From assembly GCF_003696345.1 (NCBI RefSeq), contig NZ_RFLX01000011.1:112920-176919 (forward strand): a DNA stretch of 64,000 nt, written 5' to 3'. This DNA is from Teichococcus wenyumeiae (lineage in GTDB: Bacteria; Pseudomonadota; Alphaproteobacteria; Acetobacterales; Acetobacteraceae). Position numbers and translations under genes: made by a program. Below the pieces are notes generated by a model. The model saw nothing but the letters and a program-made list of their open reading frames with translations, was not told the origin of the DNA and did not search any database. This document shows, in pieces, positions 16,553-24,821 of this stretch; positions within the stretch are counted from its first letter, which is position 1; every line of letters starts with the position of its first letter.

Positions 16553-18031
16553 CTACTCGATACCCTCGTACCAGGTGCGGCCGTCTCGCTCGATCATGGC
16601 GATGGCGGCCGTGGGGCCCCAACTGCCCGCGACATAGGGGCGCGGCGCCTCCGGCCGCTCGGCCCAGGCATGCAGCACCGGCTCCACCCAGTCCCAGGCG
16701 GCCTCCACCTCGTCGCGCCGCATGAAGAGGGTGGGGTTGCCGCGCACCACATCCATCAGCAGGCGCTCATAGGCATCCGGGTAGCGCTGGCCGAAGGTTT
16801 TCTCGAAACTGATATCGAGCCCGGTGGGGCGCAGGTGCAGGCCGCCGGGGCCGGGTTCCTTGGTCATCATCTCCAGCCGCATGCCTTCTTCCGGCTGCAG
16901 GCGGATCAACAGGCGGTTGGGCTGCAGGTCATGCTGGTCGCGCGGGAAGACGCTGAAGGGCGGCCTGCGGAACTGCACCACGATCTCGGACATCTTGCGT
17001 GGCAGCCGCTTGCCCGTGCGCAGGTAGAAGGGCACGCCCGCCCAGCGCCAGGAATTCACCTGCGCCTTCAGCGCCACGAAGGTTTCCGTCATGCTGCGTT
17101 CGGTGCTGCCGATATCGGCCAGGTAGCCGGGCACCGGCCGCCCTTCGGCCGCGCCCGCCACATACTGGCCGCGCACGGAGAAGCTGTTGATCTCATGCGG
17201 CTCGAACCGCCGCAGCGCGCGCAGCACCTTCAGCTTCTCGTCGCGCACCGCATCGGCATCCAGCGAGATCGGGCTTTCCATCGCCAGCAGGCAGAGCAGT
17301 TGCAGCATGTGGTTCTGCACCATGTCCCGCAGCGCGCCGGAGCGGTCGTAATAGCCCACCCGCCCTTCCGCCCCGACCACCTCGGAGACGGTGATCTGCA
17401 CATGGTCGATGACATCGGCGTTCCACAGCCGCTCGAAGATCGGGTTGGCGAAGCGCAGCGCCAGCAGGTTCTGCACCGTCTCCTTGCCCAGGTAATGGTC
17501 GATGCGGAAGATCTGCGATTCCGGCAGCACCTCTCCCACCGCCATGTTGATGGCGCGGGCGGAGGCGAGGTCGTGGCCGATCGGCTTTTCCAGCACCACG
17601 CGGGACAGGGCACTGAAGCCGCCATGCCTGGCCAGCCGCTGGCAGATCGGCCCGTAAAGCTCGGGAGAGGTCGCCAGGTAGAAAGGCCGCACCTGGCCGG
17701 GCCTTTCGTCGAGCGTGGCGACCAGCGCCTCCCATCCCTCGTCCGACAGGGCATCGACCTGGCGGTAATGCACCAGGGCCAGGAAGGCGGCCAGGGTCTC
17801 CTCGTCGAGGTTGGCGGGGCTCACATGCTGCCGCAGCGCCGCCTCGGCCCGCATGCGGAAGCCATCGGTCTCCAGCGCGCTGCGGGCCACGGCGATGATG
17901 CGGCTGGTGTCGGGAAACTGCCGGTCGCGGTAGCGGTGGTACAGCGCCGCCAGCAGCTTCCGCATCGTGAGGTCGCCCGTCGCACCGAACACCACGCAGT
18001 CGAACGATGCCACCGGAAGAATCCGCGCCAT
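16553..18031 (-). CDS. zwf: glucose-6-phosphate dehydrogenase
   Basis: 492-residue enzyme converting glucose 6-phosphate to 6-phosphogluconolactone with NAD(P)+, first step of the oxidative pentose phosphate and Entner-Doudoroff routes. Cofactor motif GATGDL (residues 16-21), EKPIGHD (148-154) and the substrate/catalytic motif RIDHYLGKE (176-184) are intact, and the length is normal. It is the last gene of a minus-strand pair or operon behind the dihydroxyacetone kinase gene (75-base gap), with the MarR gene upstream. The pairing joins triose and hexose phosphate metabolism. Confidence 0.97.
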   Translation of the reverse strand: MARILPVASFDCVVFGATGDLTMRKLLAALYHRYRDRQFPDTSRIIAVARSALETDGFRMRAEAALRQHVSPANLDEETLAAFLALVHYRQVDALSDEGWEALVATLDERPGQVRPFYLATSPELYGPICQRLARHGGFSALSRVVLEKPIGHDLASARAINMAVGEVLPESQIFRIDHYLGKETVQNLLALRFANPIFERLWNADVIDHVQITVSEVVGAEGRVGYYDRSGALRDMVQNHMLQLLCLLAMESPISLDADAVRDEKLKVLRALRRFEPHEINSFSVRGQYVAGAAEGRPVPGYLADIGSTERSMTETFVALKAQVNSWRWAGVPFYLRTGKRLPRKMSEIVVQFRRPPFSVFPRDQHDLQPNRLLIRLQPEEGMRLEMMTKEPGPGGLHLRPTGLDISFEKTFGQRYPDAYERLLMDVVRGNPTLFMRRDEVEAAWDWVEPVLHAWAERPEAPRPYVAGSWGPTAAIAMIERDGRTWYEGIE

Positions 18032-18106
18032 GCCGCATCCTTCACTCAGCTCTGGCGGCAGGATAGCCCAGGGAGTTGCGGCCCTCCAGCCGGAAGGCCG
18101 CCGCGC

Positions 18107-19795
18107 CTATTTCACGAAGGGCGAGAGTGCCCGCAGCCAGATCACCGCCGCCGCCGCGCCGGCATCCGGCGCGCCGAGGGCGCGATCTCCCAGGTAGCTG
18201 GCGCGGCCCAGGCGGGGGCGCATGGTGGTGGTGGCCTCCGCGCCGGCCTCGGCGGCCCGCACCGCTGCGCCCCAGGCCGTGGCGGCGGGCTCGCCGCGCT
18301 TGAGCGCCGCCTGGAAGGCCTCGGCCGCGGGGTGCAGCGCGTCCAGCATGGTCCGGTCTCCGGGCCGGGCGCCGCCGAGATCCCCGATGGCCTGCACGGC
18401 CTGGGAAAAAGCTTCCGCCCAATCCGCCGCGCGCGGCGCCTGACCCAGCCGGCGGGCGGCCCGCAGCAGCGCCGTGGCGTAGAAGGGACCGGAACTGCCG
18501 CCGATCGCCCGCCGCAGGCAATCGCCGAGTTGCCGCAGCGCTTCCTCCGGATGGGCGAAGCTGCCGGGCGGCAGGGCGCGGATGGCCGCCGCGCCGCGAG
18601 CCATGCTGATGCCGAGGTCGCCATCCCCCGCCTGACTATCGAGGCGGGTCAGCTCGGCCTCGTTCTGCTCCATGGCACCGGCGGCGGCCAGGATGGCCTG
18701 GCGCAGCGTCTCGGCCAGCGGACCGCTGGCAGGCGCCGCTGCCGCATGTTGCGGCGCCGGGGCGGGGATGACGCGGCGCTCCGGCGCGATCCTGCCGCCG
18801 CCGGTCCAGGCCGGTGCCTCGGCTGGTGCGTCCAGCAGTGCCAGGCGCGCGTCGTCCACCACCATCAGGGACAGGGAGCACCCGGGCATTTCCAGCGCGG
18901 TCAGGTAATTGCCCGCCCAGGCACGCTCCACCACCAGCCCCTGCCCCCGCAACCACCCCAGGGCGGCGCGGGCGATGATGGCCAGTTCCATCGGCGGCGT
19001 GCCGCCCAGCCCGTTGACCAGCACCACCACACGGGCGCCCGGCTTCAGGTCGAGGTCGGCGGCGATCGTCCGCAGCAGCAGCGCTGCCAGCGCATTGGCT
19101 TCCTGCATGGCACCCCGCGCCACGCCCTGTTCGCCATGGATGCCGAGGCCGAGTTCGATTTCCTCCGGGGCTAGCTCGAAGCCCGGCTTGCCGGCGGCGG
19201 GCACCGTGCAGGCGCCGAGCGCGACGCCCATGGTGCCCAGGGCCGCCGCAGCCTCCCGCGCCAGGCGGGCCACTTCGGCCAGCGGCCTGCCGGCGGCAGC
19301 GGCGGCGCCCGCCACCTTGTGGACCAGCACGGTGCCGGCGATGCCGCGCCGCCGCGCCGGCTCCACCGTGTCCCGCAGCGCCACGTCATCGGCGACCACC
19401 ACGACCTCGGTCGGGATGCCCTCGGCGGCCGCCAGCTCGGCGGCGAGGCCGAAATTCAGCCGATCGCCGGTGTAGTTCTTCACCACCAGCAGGGCACCGG
19501 CTGGTCCCGCCACGGCGCGGATGCCAGCCAGCACCGCATCGACGCTGGGCGAGGTGAAGACATCGCCGGCCACAGCGGCTGCCAGCATGCCAGGGCCGAC
19601 ATAGCCGGCATGGGCGGGCTCATGTCCCGCCCCGCCGCCGGACAGCACCACCACCGGGCGGCTCGCGGCGGGGGGCAGTTCCGCCAGCAGGATCACGTCC
19701 TCCGCCTCCAGCAGGACCTGGGCGGGGTTGAGGTCGGCCAAGCCTTCCAGCATCTCGCGCACGACGCGGCGGGGATTGTTGATCAGCTTCTTCAT
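18107..19795 (-). CDS. dihydroxyacetone kinase, DhaK-DhaL fusion
   Basis: 562-residue ATP-dependent dihydroxyacetone (or other ketose/aldotriose) kinase. The N-terminal DhaK domain (about 1-330) has GGGAGHEP with His58, Asp110 and the covalent substrate-binding His220 in GIHGE. The C-terminal DhaL ATP domain (about 355-562) has LDSQAGDGDLG with Asp386, Asp391 and Asp393 for Mg. Domains are joined by an Ala/Pro-rich linker. The start ATG at 19795 matches the usual MKKLINNP opening; an upstream extension is not family-like. It makes dihydroxyacetone phosphate and lies directly upstream of zwf. Confidence 0.95.
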   Translation of the reverse strand: MKKLINNPRRVVREMLEGLADLNPAQVLLEAEDVILLAELPPAASRPVVVLSGGGAGHEPAHAGYVGPGMLAAAVAGDVFTSPSVDAVLAGIRAVAGPAGALLVVKNYTGDRLNFGLAAELAAAEGIPTEVVVVADDVALRDTVEPARRRGIAGTVLVHKVAGAAAAAGRPLAEVARLAREAAAALGTMGVALGACTVPAAGKPGFELAPEEIELGLGIHGEQGVARGAMQEANALAALLLRTIAADLDLKPGARVVVLVNGLGGTPPMELAIIARAALGWLRGQGLVVERAWAGNYLTALEMPGCSLSLMVVDDARLALLDAPAEAPAWTGGGRIAPERRVIPAPAPQHAAAAPASGPLAETLRQAILAAAGAMEQNEAELTRLDSQAGDGDLGISMARGAAAIRALPPGSFAHPEEALRQLGDCLRRAIGGSSGPFYATALLRAARRLGQAPRAADWAEAFSQAVQAIGDLGGARPGDRTMLDALHPAAEAFQAALKRGEPAATAWGAAVRAAEAGAEATTTMRPRLGRASYLGDRALGAPDAGAAAAVIWLRALSPFVK

Positions 19796-19881
19796 GCGGC
19801 GTTCCGGTTCTTTGGGCGTGCCAGGGCATGCCAGTCTGAAGGGTGCCGGAGCCTGCGCCAACCCGGCTGGCTCGGGTGGTG

Positions 19882-20367
19882 TCAGTCCGGCTCTTCCGGC
19901 GGCGCCTCTCCGGCACGGATGCCGGGGGCCTGGGCTTCGATGTTGCGCGCCAGCTTGCGCAGAACGCGGCTGGCGACCTCCAGTTCCTCCTCCGTCACGT
20001 CCTGCAGCAGCAGGCCGCGCATGGAGCTGACCGTCTCATCCAGCGCCGCCACCTGTCCCTCGGCCGCAGGTGTCAGGCTGACCTGCTTGGCGCGGCGGTC
20101 GCCATCCACGGTGTTGCGGCGGATCAGCCCCTGCTTCTCCAGCCCGTCCAGCAGCCGCACGATGGTGGGGTGCTCCAGCTCCAGCCGCGCGGCCAGCTCG
20201 CTCTGCGTGATGGCCTCGTTCCTGGCCAGTTGCAGCAGCAGCCGGGCGCGAGAGAGGTTCAGCCCCTGTTGTCGCACCAGACCGTCGAACAGGGTCCGCA
20301 TCTTTCGCCCGGTCACGGAAAGCTCGGTCAGGAAGCCGGCACGCAGGGCGGACTGGGGCTGTTGCAT
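19882..20367 (-). CDS. MarR-family transcriptional regulator
   Basis: 161-residue winged-helix regulator with the MarR core: ITQSELAARLELEHPTIVRLLDGLEKQGLIRR and the wing DGDRRAKQVSLTPAAEG. It is probably a dimeric cytoplasmic repressor. I use the ATG at 20367; a TTG at 20397 would add ten residues, and neither start has a strong ribosome-binding site. It precedes the dihydroxyacetone kinase-zwf pair by 86 bases on the same strand and may control it. The ligand is unknown. Confidence 0.9.
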   Translation of the reverse strand: MQQPQSALRAGFLTELSVTGRKMRTLFDGLVRQQGLNLSRARLLLQLARNEAITQSELAARLELEHPTIVRLLDGLEKQGLIRRNTVDGDRRAKQVSLTPAAEGQVAALDETVSSMRGLLLQDVTEEELEVASRVLRKLARNIEAQAPGIRAGEAPPEEPD

Positions 20368-20849
20368 GGGAGGCCTGTCTGTCGCCGGCCGGGTCAACAG
20401 CCGGCCGATGTTATTTCCCTTGGAAGCATAGACCGGCCTCCAGGCGCCAAGCCCGCGCCCTGCCCGGGCGTATGGCGCGGCACTGCCTGGTTATAGTCAG
20501 CCGGCGGCTTCCTCCACCAGTCCGTGCATCCCAGCGCCGCCGCAAGCCAGCGCGATCCCTGGAGTGGGGGCCACCGCCCGGCGTCCCGAAGCGACGAATT
20601 TGCAGCCCATACCCGCATCGGTTGATACCCCACCTCGCTGCGGGCCTTGCCGCGACAGCCGCGTCCGGCGGTCATTTTCACCGCCCCCGGTCTGCACGCC
20701 GCCGGCTTCCTGTGGCACGGTACCGGCATGATACATTTCGGCCAGCTTCTGGAGATCGGGCCGCCAGGCGGATCTCCAGCAGCCATTCCATCGTTGCCTT
20801 CGCGTGCTGACCGGCACGCGGAGTTGCTGCCAGTCCGAGGAACCACGGC
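20368..20849. other. intergenic region between divergent MarR and flavin monooxygenase genes
   Basis: About 480 bases without a supportable gene. A forward open frame at 20472-20810 has a very Arg/Pro-rich product and no ribosome-binding site, so I do not call it. The stretch must hold the promoters for both the MarR gene and the monooxygenase gene. I see no strong palindrome or hairpin. Confidence 0.5.
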
Positions 20850-22181
20850 ATGACCCCACGCAAGCAGATGAGCCTCGGGCTGTCGATGCGCTACCTCGGC
20901 TACCATGCCGCAGCCTGGCGGCATCCGCAGGTCGATCCCGCCGGCGCCTCGGACTACGATCACTTTCTGAATGTGGCGCGGCTGGCCGAGGCCGCGAAGT
21001 TCGACATGGTCTTTCTGGCCGACGGCATCGGCATCCGCGCCAAGGACGAGCCTGAAGGCTCGCTCTGCCGTTCCGCCCAGACAGCGGAGCTGGAACCGCT
21101 GACGCTGCTCTCCGCACTCGCGCCGATGACGAAGCATATCGGCCTCGTCGCCACGGCCTCCACCACCTACAACGAACCTTTCCATGTGGCGCGGAAATAC
21201 GCCTCGCTGGACCGGATCAGCCGCGGGCGTGCCGGCTGGAACATCGTGACCTCCTGGTCCGATGCCGAGGCTCGCAACTTCAACCGCGACCAGCACCTGG
21301 ATTACGACACGCGCTACGAGCGCGCCGCCGAGTTCGTCGAGGTCGTCAAGGGCCTTTGGGATTCCTGGGACGAGGATGCCTTCGTGCGGGACCAGGACAC
21401 CGGTATTTTCTTCGATCCCGGCAAGATGCATGTGCTGAACCACCAGGGGCGGCACTTCAAGGTGCGGGGGCCGCTCAGCGTCGCCCGCAGCCCGCAGGCA
21501 CGGCCCGTGCTGGTGCAGGCGGGCGCCTCGGAACAGGGGCTGGAGATCGCCGCCGCCAGCGCGGATGTGGTCTATTCCGCGCCGCACGACATCGACACGG
21601 CCAAGGCCTATTACGCCAACCTGAAGGCTCGCTTGGCCAGGTATGGTCGCGCACCCGGCGACCTGCTGGTGATGCCGGGCTTCACCCCCTTCGTGGGCCG
21701 CACGGAGCAGGAAGCGCGCGACAAATACGACCAGCTCAATGCGCTGGTCGATCCGCTGCTCGGCCTCTCCTACCTTTATGGCCAGATGGGCGACCTGTCC
21801 GGCTATCCGCTGGACGGGCCGGTGCCGGAACCCATGGATGCCGAGGTGAAAAGCATCGCCAGGAACCTGCTGACCCTGGCGCGGCGTGACAACCTGACCA
21901 TCCGGCAGCTCTATACCCAGACCGCAGCCGGCTTCGGCTCCCGCATCGTCATCGGCACGCCGAAGCAGATCGCGGATGAGATGGAGGCCTGGGTTGCCGC
22001 CGAAGCCGCCGATGGCTTCAATATCTGCCCGGCCGCCCTGCCGATCGGGCTGGAGGATTTCGCCACGCTGGTGATACCGGAATTGCAGCGGCGCGGCGTC
22101 TTCCGCAGCGACTATGCGGGGGCGACGCTGCGCGAGAACCTCGGCCTCCGGCTGCCGGGGAGCCGCTATGCCGCCGCGTGA
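20850..22181 (+). CDS. FMN-dependent monooxygenase (NtaA/SnaA/DszA family)
   Basis: 443-residue luciferase-like flavin monooxygenase of the nitrilotriacetate monooxygenase A/DszA/SnaA group: family opening MSLGLSMRYLGYH, the FLADGIG and LLSALAPMTKHIGLVATAST segments, and YDTRYERAAEFVEVVKGLWDSW. It uses FMNH2 supplied by a separate reductase; none is encoded nearby. GAGGA lies about 8 bases before the start. It overlaps the next gene by 14 bases, so the two enzymes are translationally coupled. Substrates of the family range from aminopolycarboxylates to sulfur heterocycles, and sequence alone does not decide. Confidence 0.93.
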   Translation: MTPRKQMSLGLSMRYLGYHAAAWRHPQVDPAGASDYDHFLNVARLAEAAKFDMVFLADGIGIRAKDEPEGSLCRSAQTAELEPLTLLSALAPMTKHIGLVATASTTYNEPFHVARKYASLDRISRGRAGWNIVTSWSDAEARNFNRDQHLDYDTRYERAAEFVEVVKGLWDSWDEDAFVRDQDTGIFFDPGKMHVLNHQGRHFKVRGPLSVARSPQARPVLVQAGASEQGLEIAAASADVVYSAPHDIDTAKAYYANLKARLARYGRAPGDLLVMPGFTPFVGRTEQEARDKYDQLNALVDPLLGLSYLYGQMGDLSGYPLDGPVPEPMDAEVKSIARNLLTLARRDNLTIRQLYTQTAAGFGSRIVIGTPKQIADEMEAWVAAEAADGFNICPAALPIGLEDFATLVIPELQRRGVFRSDYAGATLRENLGLRLPGSRYAAA

Positions 22182-23442
22182 GCGTCACGTCGCCGTCCTC
22201 GGCGCCGGTATCGAGGGCGTGGCCAGCGCCATAGAGCTGCTGCGCACCGGCCATCGCGTTACCCTGCTGGACCCGGCGAAGCCGGGAGGCGAGCAGGCGG
22301 CCAGCTATGGCAATGCCGGCTGGCTCTCCCCCATGTCCATCATCCCGCCCAGCACGCCCGGAATCTGGCGGCAGGTGCCGGGCTATCTGCGCGACCCGCT
22401 GGGGCCGCTGGCCATCCAGTGGCGCTACCTGCCGAAAGCGCTGCCCTGGCTCTCGCGCTACCTGCTGTCCGGCTGGACCGAGGCGCGGGTGCGGCGGATC
22501 GCCCAGGCGCTGCGGCCGCTGCTGCTGGATTCGCCGAGCCTGCACGCGCGGCTGGCGGCGGAAGCCGGCGTGCCGGAACTGATCGAGCATCGGGGCGTGA
22601 TGCATGTCTTCGCCTCGCGCGCGCATTTCGAGGCGCAGTCGCTGGCCTGGCGCATCCGGCGCGACTGCGGTGTTGTCTGGACGGAGCTGGAAGGCGCGGC
22701 GCTGCGGGAAGTGGAACCGGATCTCGGCCCCGCCGCCGGCTTCGGCGTGCTGCTGCCGGAAGGCGGGCGCTGCCTGTCACCGGGACAATACGTGGCGGCG
22801 CTGGCGGCCTATGCGCAGCGGCAGGGTGCGCGGCTGCTGCGCCAAGCCGCGGTGGATTTCCGGCTGGAGGGCAGCCGGCTGCGCGGCGTTATCCTGGCCG
22901 ATGGCAACCTGCTGGACTGTGATGCCGCCGTGATCTGCTGTGGCGCCCGATCAGCGCCTTTGGCCGCGAAAGCCGGCGACACGGTGCCGCTGGAAACCGA
23001 GCGCGGCTACCATGTCATGCTGCGTGGCACGCAGTTCGGGCCGGTGCATTCGATGATGCTGGCCTCGGCCAATGCGGTGGTGAATCCGATGCGGGACGGG
23101 TTGCGCATCGCCGGCCAGGTGGAAATCGCCGGGCTGGACGCCCCGCCCAACTGGAAGCGAGCGGAGATCCTGCACGACCACCTGCGGCGCGCCTTCCCCG
23201 GCCTTCCCGACCCCTTCCCCCCGGACCGCGTCAGCGTCTGGATGGGGCACCGCCCGGCCACGCCGGACGGCATGCCCTGCCTGGGAAGGGCCAGTGGCTC
23301 GGAGGACATCATCCATGCCTTCGGCCATGGCCATGTCGGGCTGGTGGCCGGGGCGCGCACCGGGCGCGTGGTGGCGCAACTGTCGTCCGGCCAGCCGCCG
23401 GAGATCCCGTTGGAGCCGTTTTCCGCCGCCCGCTTCCGCTAG
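22168..23442 (+). CDS. FAD-dependent amino acid oxidoreductase (DadA/glycine oxidase-like)
   Basis: 424-residue FAD oxidoreductase of the D-amino acid dehydrogenase family. The ADP-binding motif GAGIEG is at residues 11-16, the QAASYGNAGWLSP segment after it is typical of DadA, and the C terminus carries the GHGHVGLVAG FAD contact. The family oxidises the C-N bond of D-amino acids, sarcosine-like or imino-diacid substrates. It overlaps the monooxygenase gene by 14 bases. The pairing recalls the NTA monooxygenase and iminodiacetate oxidase couple of aminopolycarboxylate degraders, but that is an inference from context. Confidence 0.92.
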   Translation: MPPRERHVAVLGAGIEGVASAIELLRTGHRVTLLDPAKPGGEQAASYGNAGWLSPMSIIPPSTPGIWRQVPGYLRDPLGPLAIQWRYLPKALPWLSRYLLSGWTEARVRRIAQALRPLLLDSPSLHARLAAEAGVPELIEHRGVMHVFASRAHFEAQSLAWRIRRDCGVVWTELEGAALREVEPDLGPAAGFGVLLPEGGRCLSPGQYVAALAAYAQRQGARLLRQAAVDFRLEGSRLRGVILADGNLLDCDAAVICCGARSAPLAAKAGDTVPLETERGYHVMLRGTQFGPVHSMMLASANAVVNPMRDGLRIAGQVEIAGLDAPPNWKRAEILHDHLRRAFPGLPDPFPPDRVSVWMGHRPATPDGMPCLGRASGSEDIIHAFGHGHVGLVAGARTGRVVAQLSSGQPPEIPLEPFSAARFR

Positions 23443-23464
23443 CGTCCGGCTGCCTCGGCTGTGC

Positions 23465-23489
23465 CCGCGCGCCCAAAGGGGACGCGCGG
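23465..23489. terminator. hairpin between convergent genes
   Basis: CCGCGCG (23465-23471) pairs with CGCGCGG (23483-23489), and CCC/GGG pair inside it around an AAA loop with a small bulge. It lies in the 58-base gap between the convergent FAD oxidoreductase and Old Yellow Enzyme genes and probably terminates both. Confidence 0.5.
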
Positions 23490-23500
23490 ACTCATCTGGG

Positions 23501-24565
23501 TCAAGCCGCCGCCTGCAGTGCGGGGTAGTCGGTATAACCCTCCGCGCCATCACCATAGATGGTGGCGGGATTGACCTCGTTCAGCGGCGCGCCCTGAGAC
23601 AGACGGCGCGGCAGGTCGGGGTTGGCGATGAACTTCAGGCCGAAGCTGACGGCATCGGCGCGGCCGGCGGCGAGTTCGGCGGCCGCCTCCTCCACCGAGA
23701 ACTGCTCATTGGCGATCAGCGGGCCGCCGAAAGCCTGCTTCAGTTGCGGGCTGATGCGGTCGGCGCCGACATGTTCGCGCGTGAACAGGAAGGCCAGCTT
23801 CCGGCGCCCGGCTTCCCGCGCGACATAGGAGAAGGTGGCCAGCGGGTTGCTGTCCCCCATGGTGTGGGAATCACCGCGTGGCGACAGATGCAGCCCGACG
23901 CGGTCGGCACCCCATACGGAGATGGCGGCATCCACCACATCCAGCATCAGCCTGGCGCGGTTCTCTACCGGCCCGCCATATTCATCCGTGCGCAGGTTGG
24001 TGGAATCCTGCAGGAACTGGTCGAGCAGGTAGCCATTGGCGCCATGGACCTCCACACCGTCGAAGCCGGCAGCCTGCGCATTCTCGGCCCCTTTGCGGAA
24101 AGCCTCGACCACGCCGGGGATCTCTGAGGTTTCCAGCGCGCGGGGTGTCGTATAGGGGCGCTGGGGGCGCACCAGGCTGACATGGCCTTTGGCTGCGATG
24201 GCGCTGGGCGCCACCGGCAGCGCGCCGTCCAGAAACATGGGGTCGGAGATGCGGCCGACATGCCAGAGCTGCAGCATGATACGGCCGCCCGCCGCATGCA
24301 CCGCATCGGTGACACGCTTCCAGCCTTCCACCTGCTCTGCGGACCAGATGCCGGGCGTCTTGGCATAGCCGACGCCCATAGGGGTCACCGAGGTCGCCTC
24401 GGAGATGATGAGGCCGGCGGAGGCACGCTGGACATAGTAGTCGCGCATGATGGGGGTGGGCACGCGGGTGTCCGCAGTGGCACGGGCCCTGGTCAGCGGC
24501 GCCATGACAATGCGGTTTGGCAGCTCCAACGCGCCGAAACGGGCCGGGTCAAACAGGGTCGGCAT
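23501..24565 (-). CDS. Old Yellow Enzyme family ene-reductase (NemA-like)
   Basis: 354-residue FMN-containing NADPH-dependent ene-reductase that reduces activated C=C bonds or nitro compounds. Hallmarks are the opening LFDPARFGALELPNRIVMAPLTR, the HGANGYLLDQFL active-site stretch with its His/Asn pair, and RTDEYGG. The ATG at 24565 follows CAGGAGAG; further upstream open sequence has no such signal. It stands alone, convergent with the FAD oxidoreductase gene. Likely role is detoxification of electrophiles. Confidence 0.94.
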   Translation of the reverse strand: MPTLFDPARFGALELPNRIVMAPLTRARATADTRVPTPIMRDYYVQRASAGLIISEATSVTPMGVGYAKTPGIWSAEQVEGWKRVTDAVHAAGGRIMLQLWHVGRISDPMFLDGALPVAPSAIAAKGHVSLVRPQRPYTTPRALETSEIPGVVEAFRKGAENAQAAGFDGVEVHGANGYLLDQFLQDSTNLRTDEYGGPVENRARLMLDVVDAAISVWGADRVGLHLSPRGDSHTMGDSNPLATFSYVAREAGRRKLAFLFTREHVGADRISPQLKQAFGGPLIANEQFSVEEAAAELAAGRADAVSFGLKFIANPDLPRRLSQGAPLNEVNPATIYGDGAEGYTDYPALQAAA

Positions 24566-24780
24566 AGGCTGTGACTCTCCTGACGCACGCGCCGGCGTTG
24601 AGCCGGCAGTCGTTCGATAAATAGCGAACAACATGCCTTTGGTAAGGGAGGGGCAGGCATGCAGGAGCCGTATGCACACAGAGACGTGGCGATGCTGGGC
24701 GAGCATGAAGAGCGCGGCCGGGGCGCTTCCGGCGCCACGCCTTCAACCCTGTAGGGGGAGCGGCTGGGCGGCTGAGCGAC

Positions 24781-24810
24781 CCTCCCCCGGCGCCGCCAGC
24801 CGGGGGAAGG
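24781..24810 (-). terminator. terminator-like hairpin downstream of binding-protein gene
   Basis: CCTCCCCCGGC (24781-24791) pairs with GCCGGGGGAAGG (24799-24810) except for a one-base bulge, around a 7-base loop. It starts 11 bases past the stop of the minus-strand binding-protein gene. It is very GC-rich, without a T tract. Confidence 0.5.
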
Positions 24811-24821
24811 CACCATGGCCG

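Noticed and set aside
16670..19174. 834-codon open frame on the + strand opposite zwf and dihydroxyacetone kinase genes
   Set aside because: It is antisense to two well-supported genes on the minus strand, its product is rich in His, Gln and Arg with no family motifs, and it has no ribosome-binding site. Long antisense frames are expected in GC-rich DNA because of third-position bias.
20472..20810. 112-residue plus-strand open frame in the MarR/monooxygenase gap
   Set aside because: Arg/Pro/Ser-rich product with no family resemblance and no ribosome-binding site; more likely promoter DNA.
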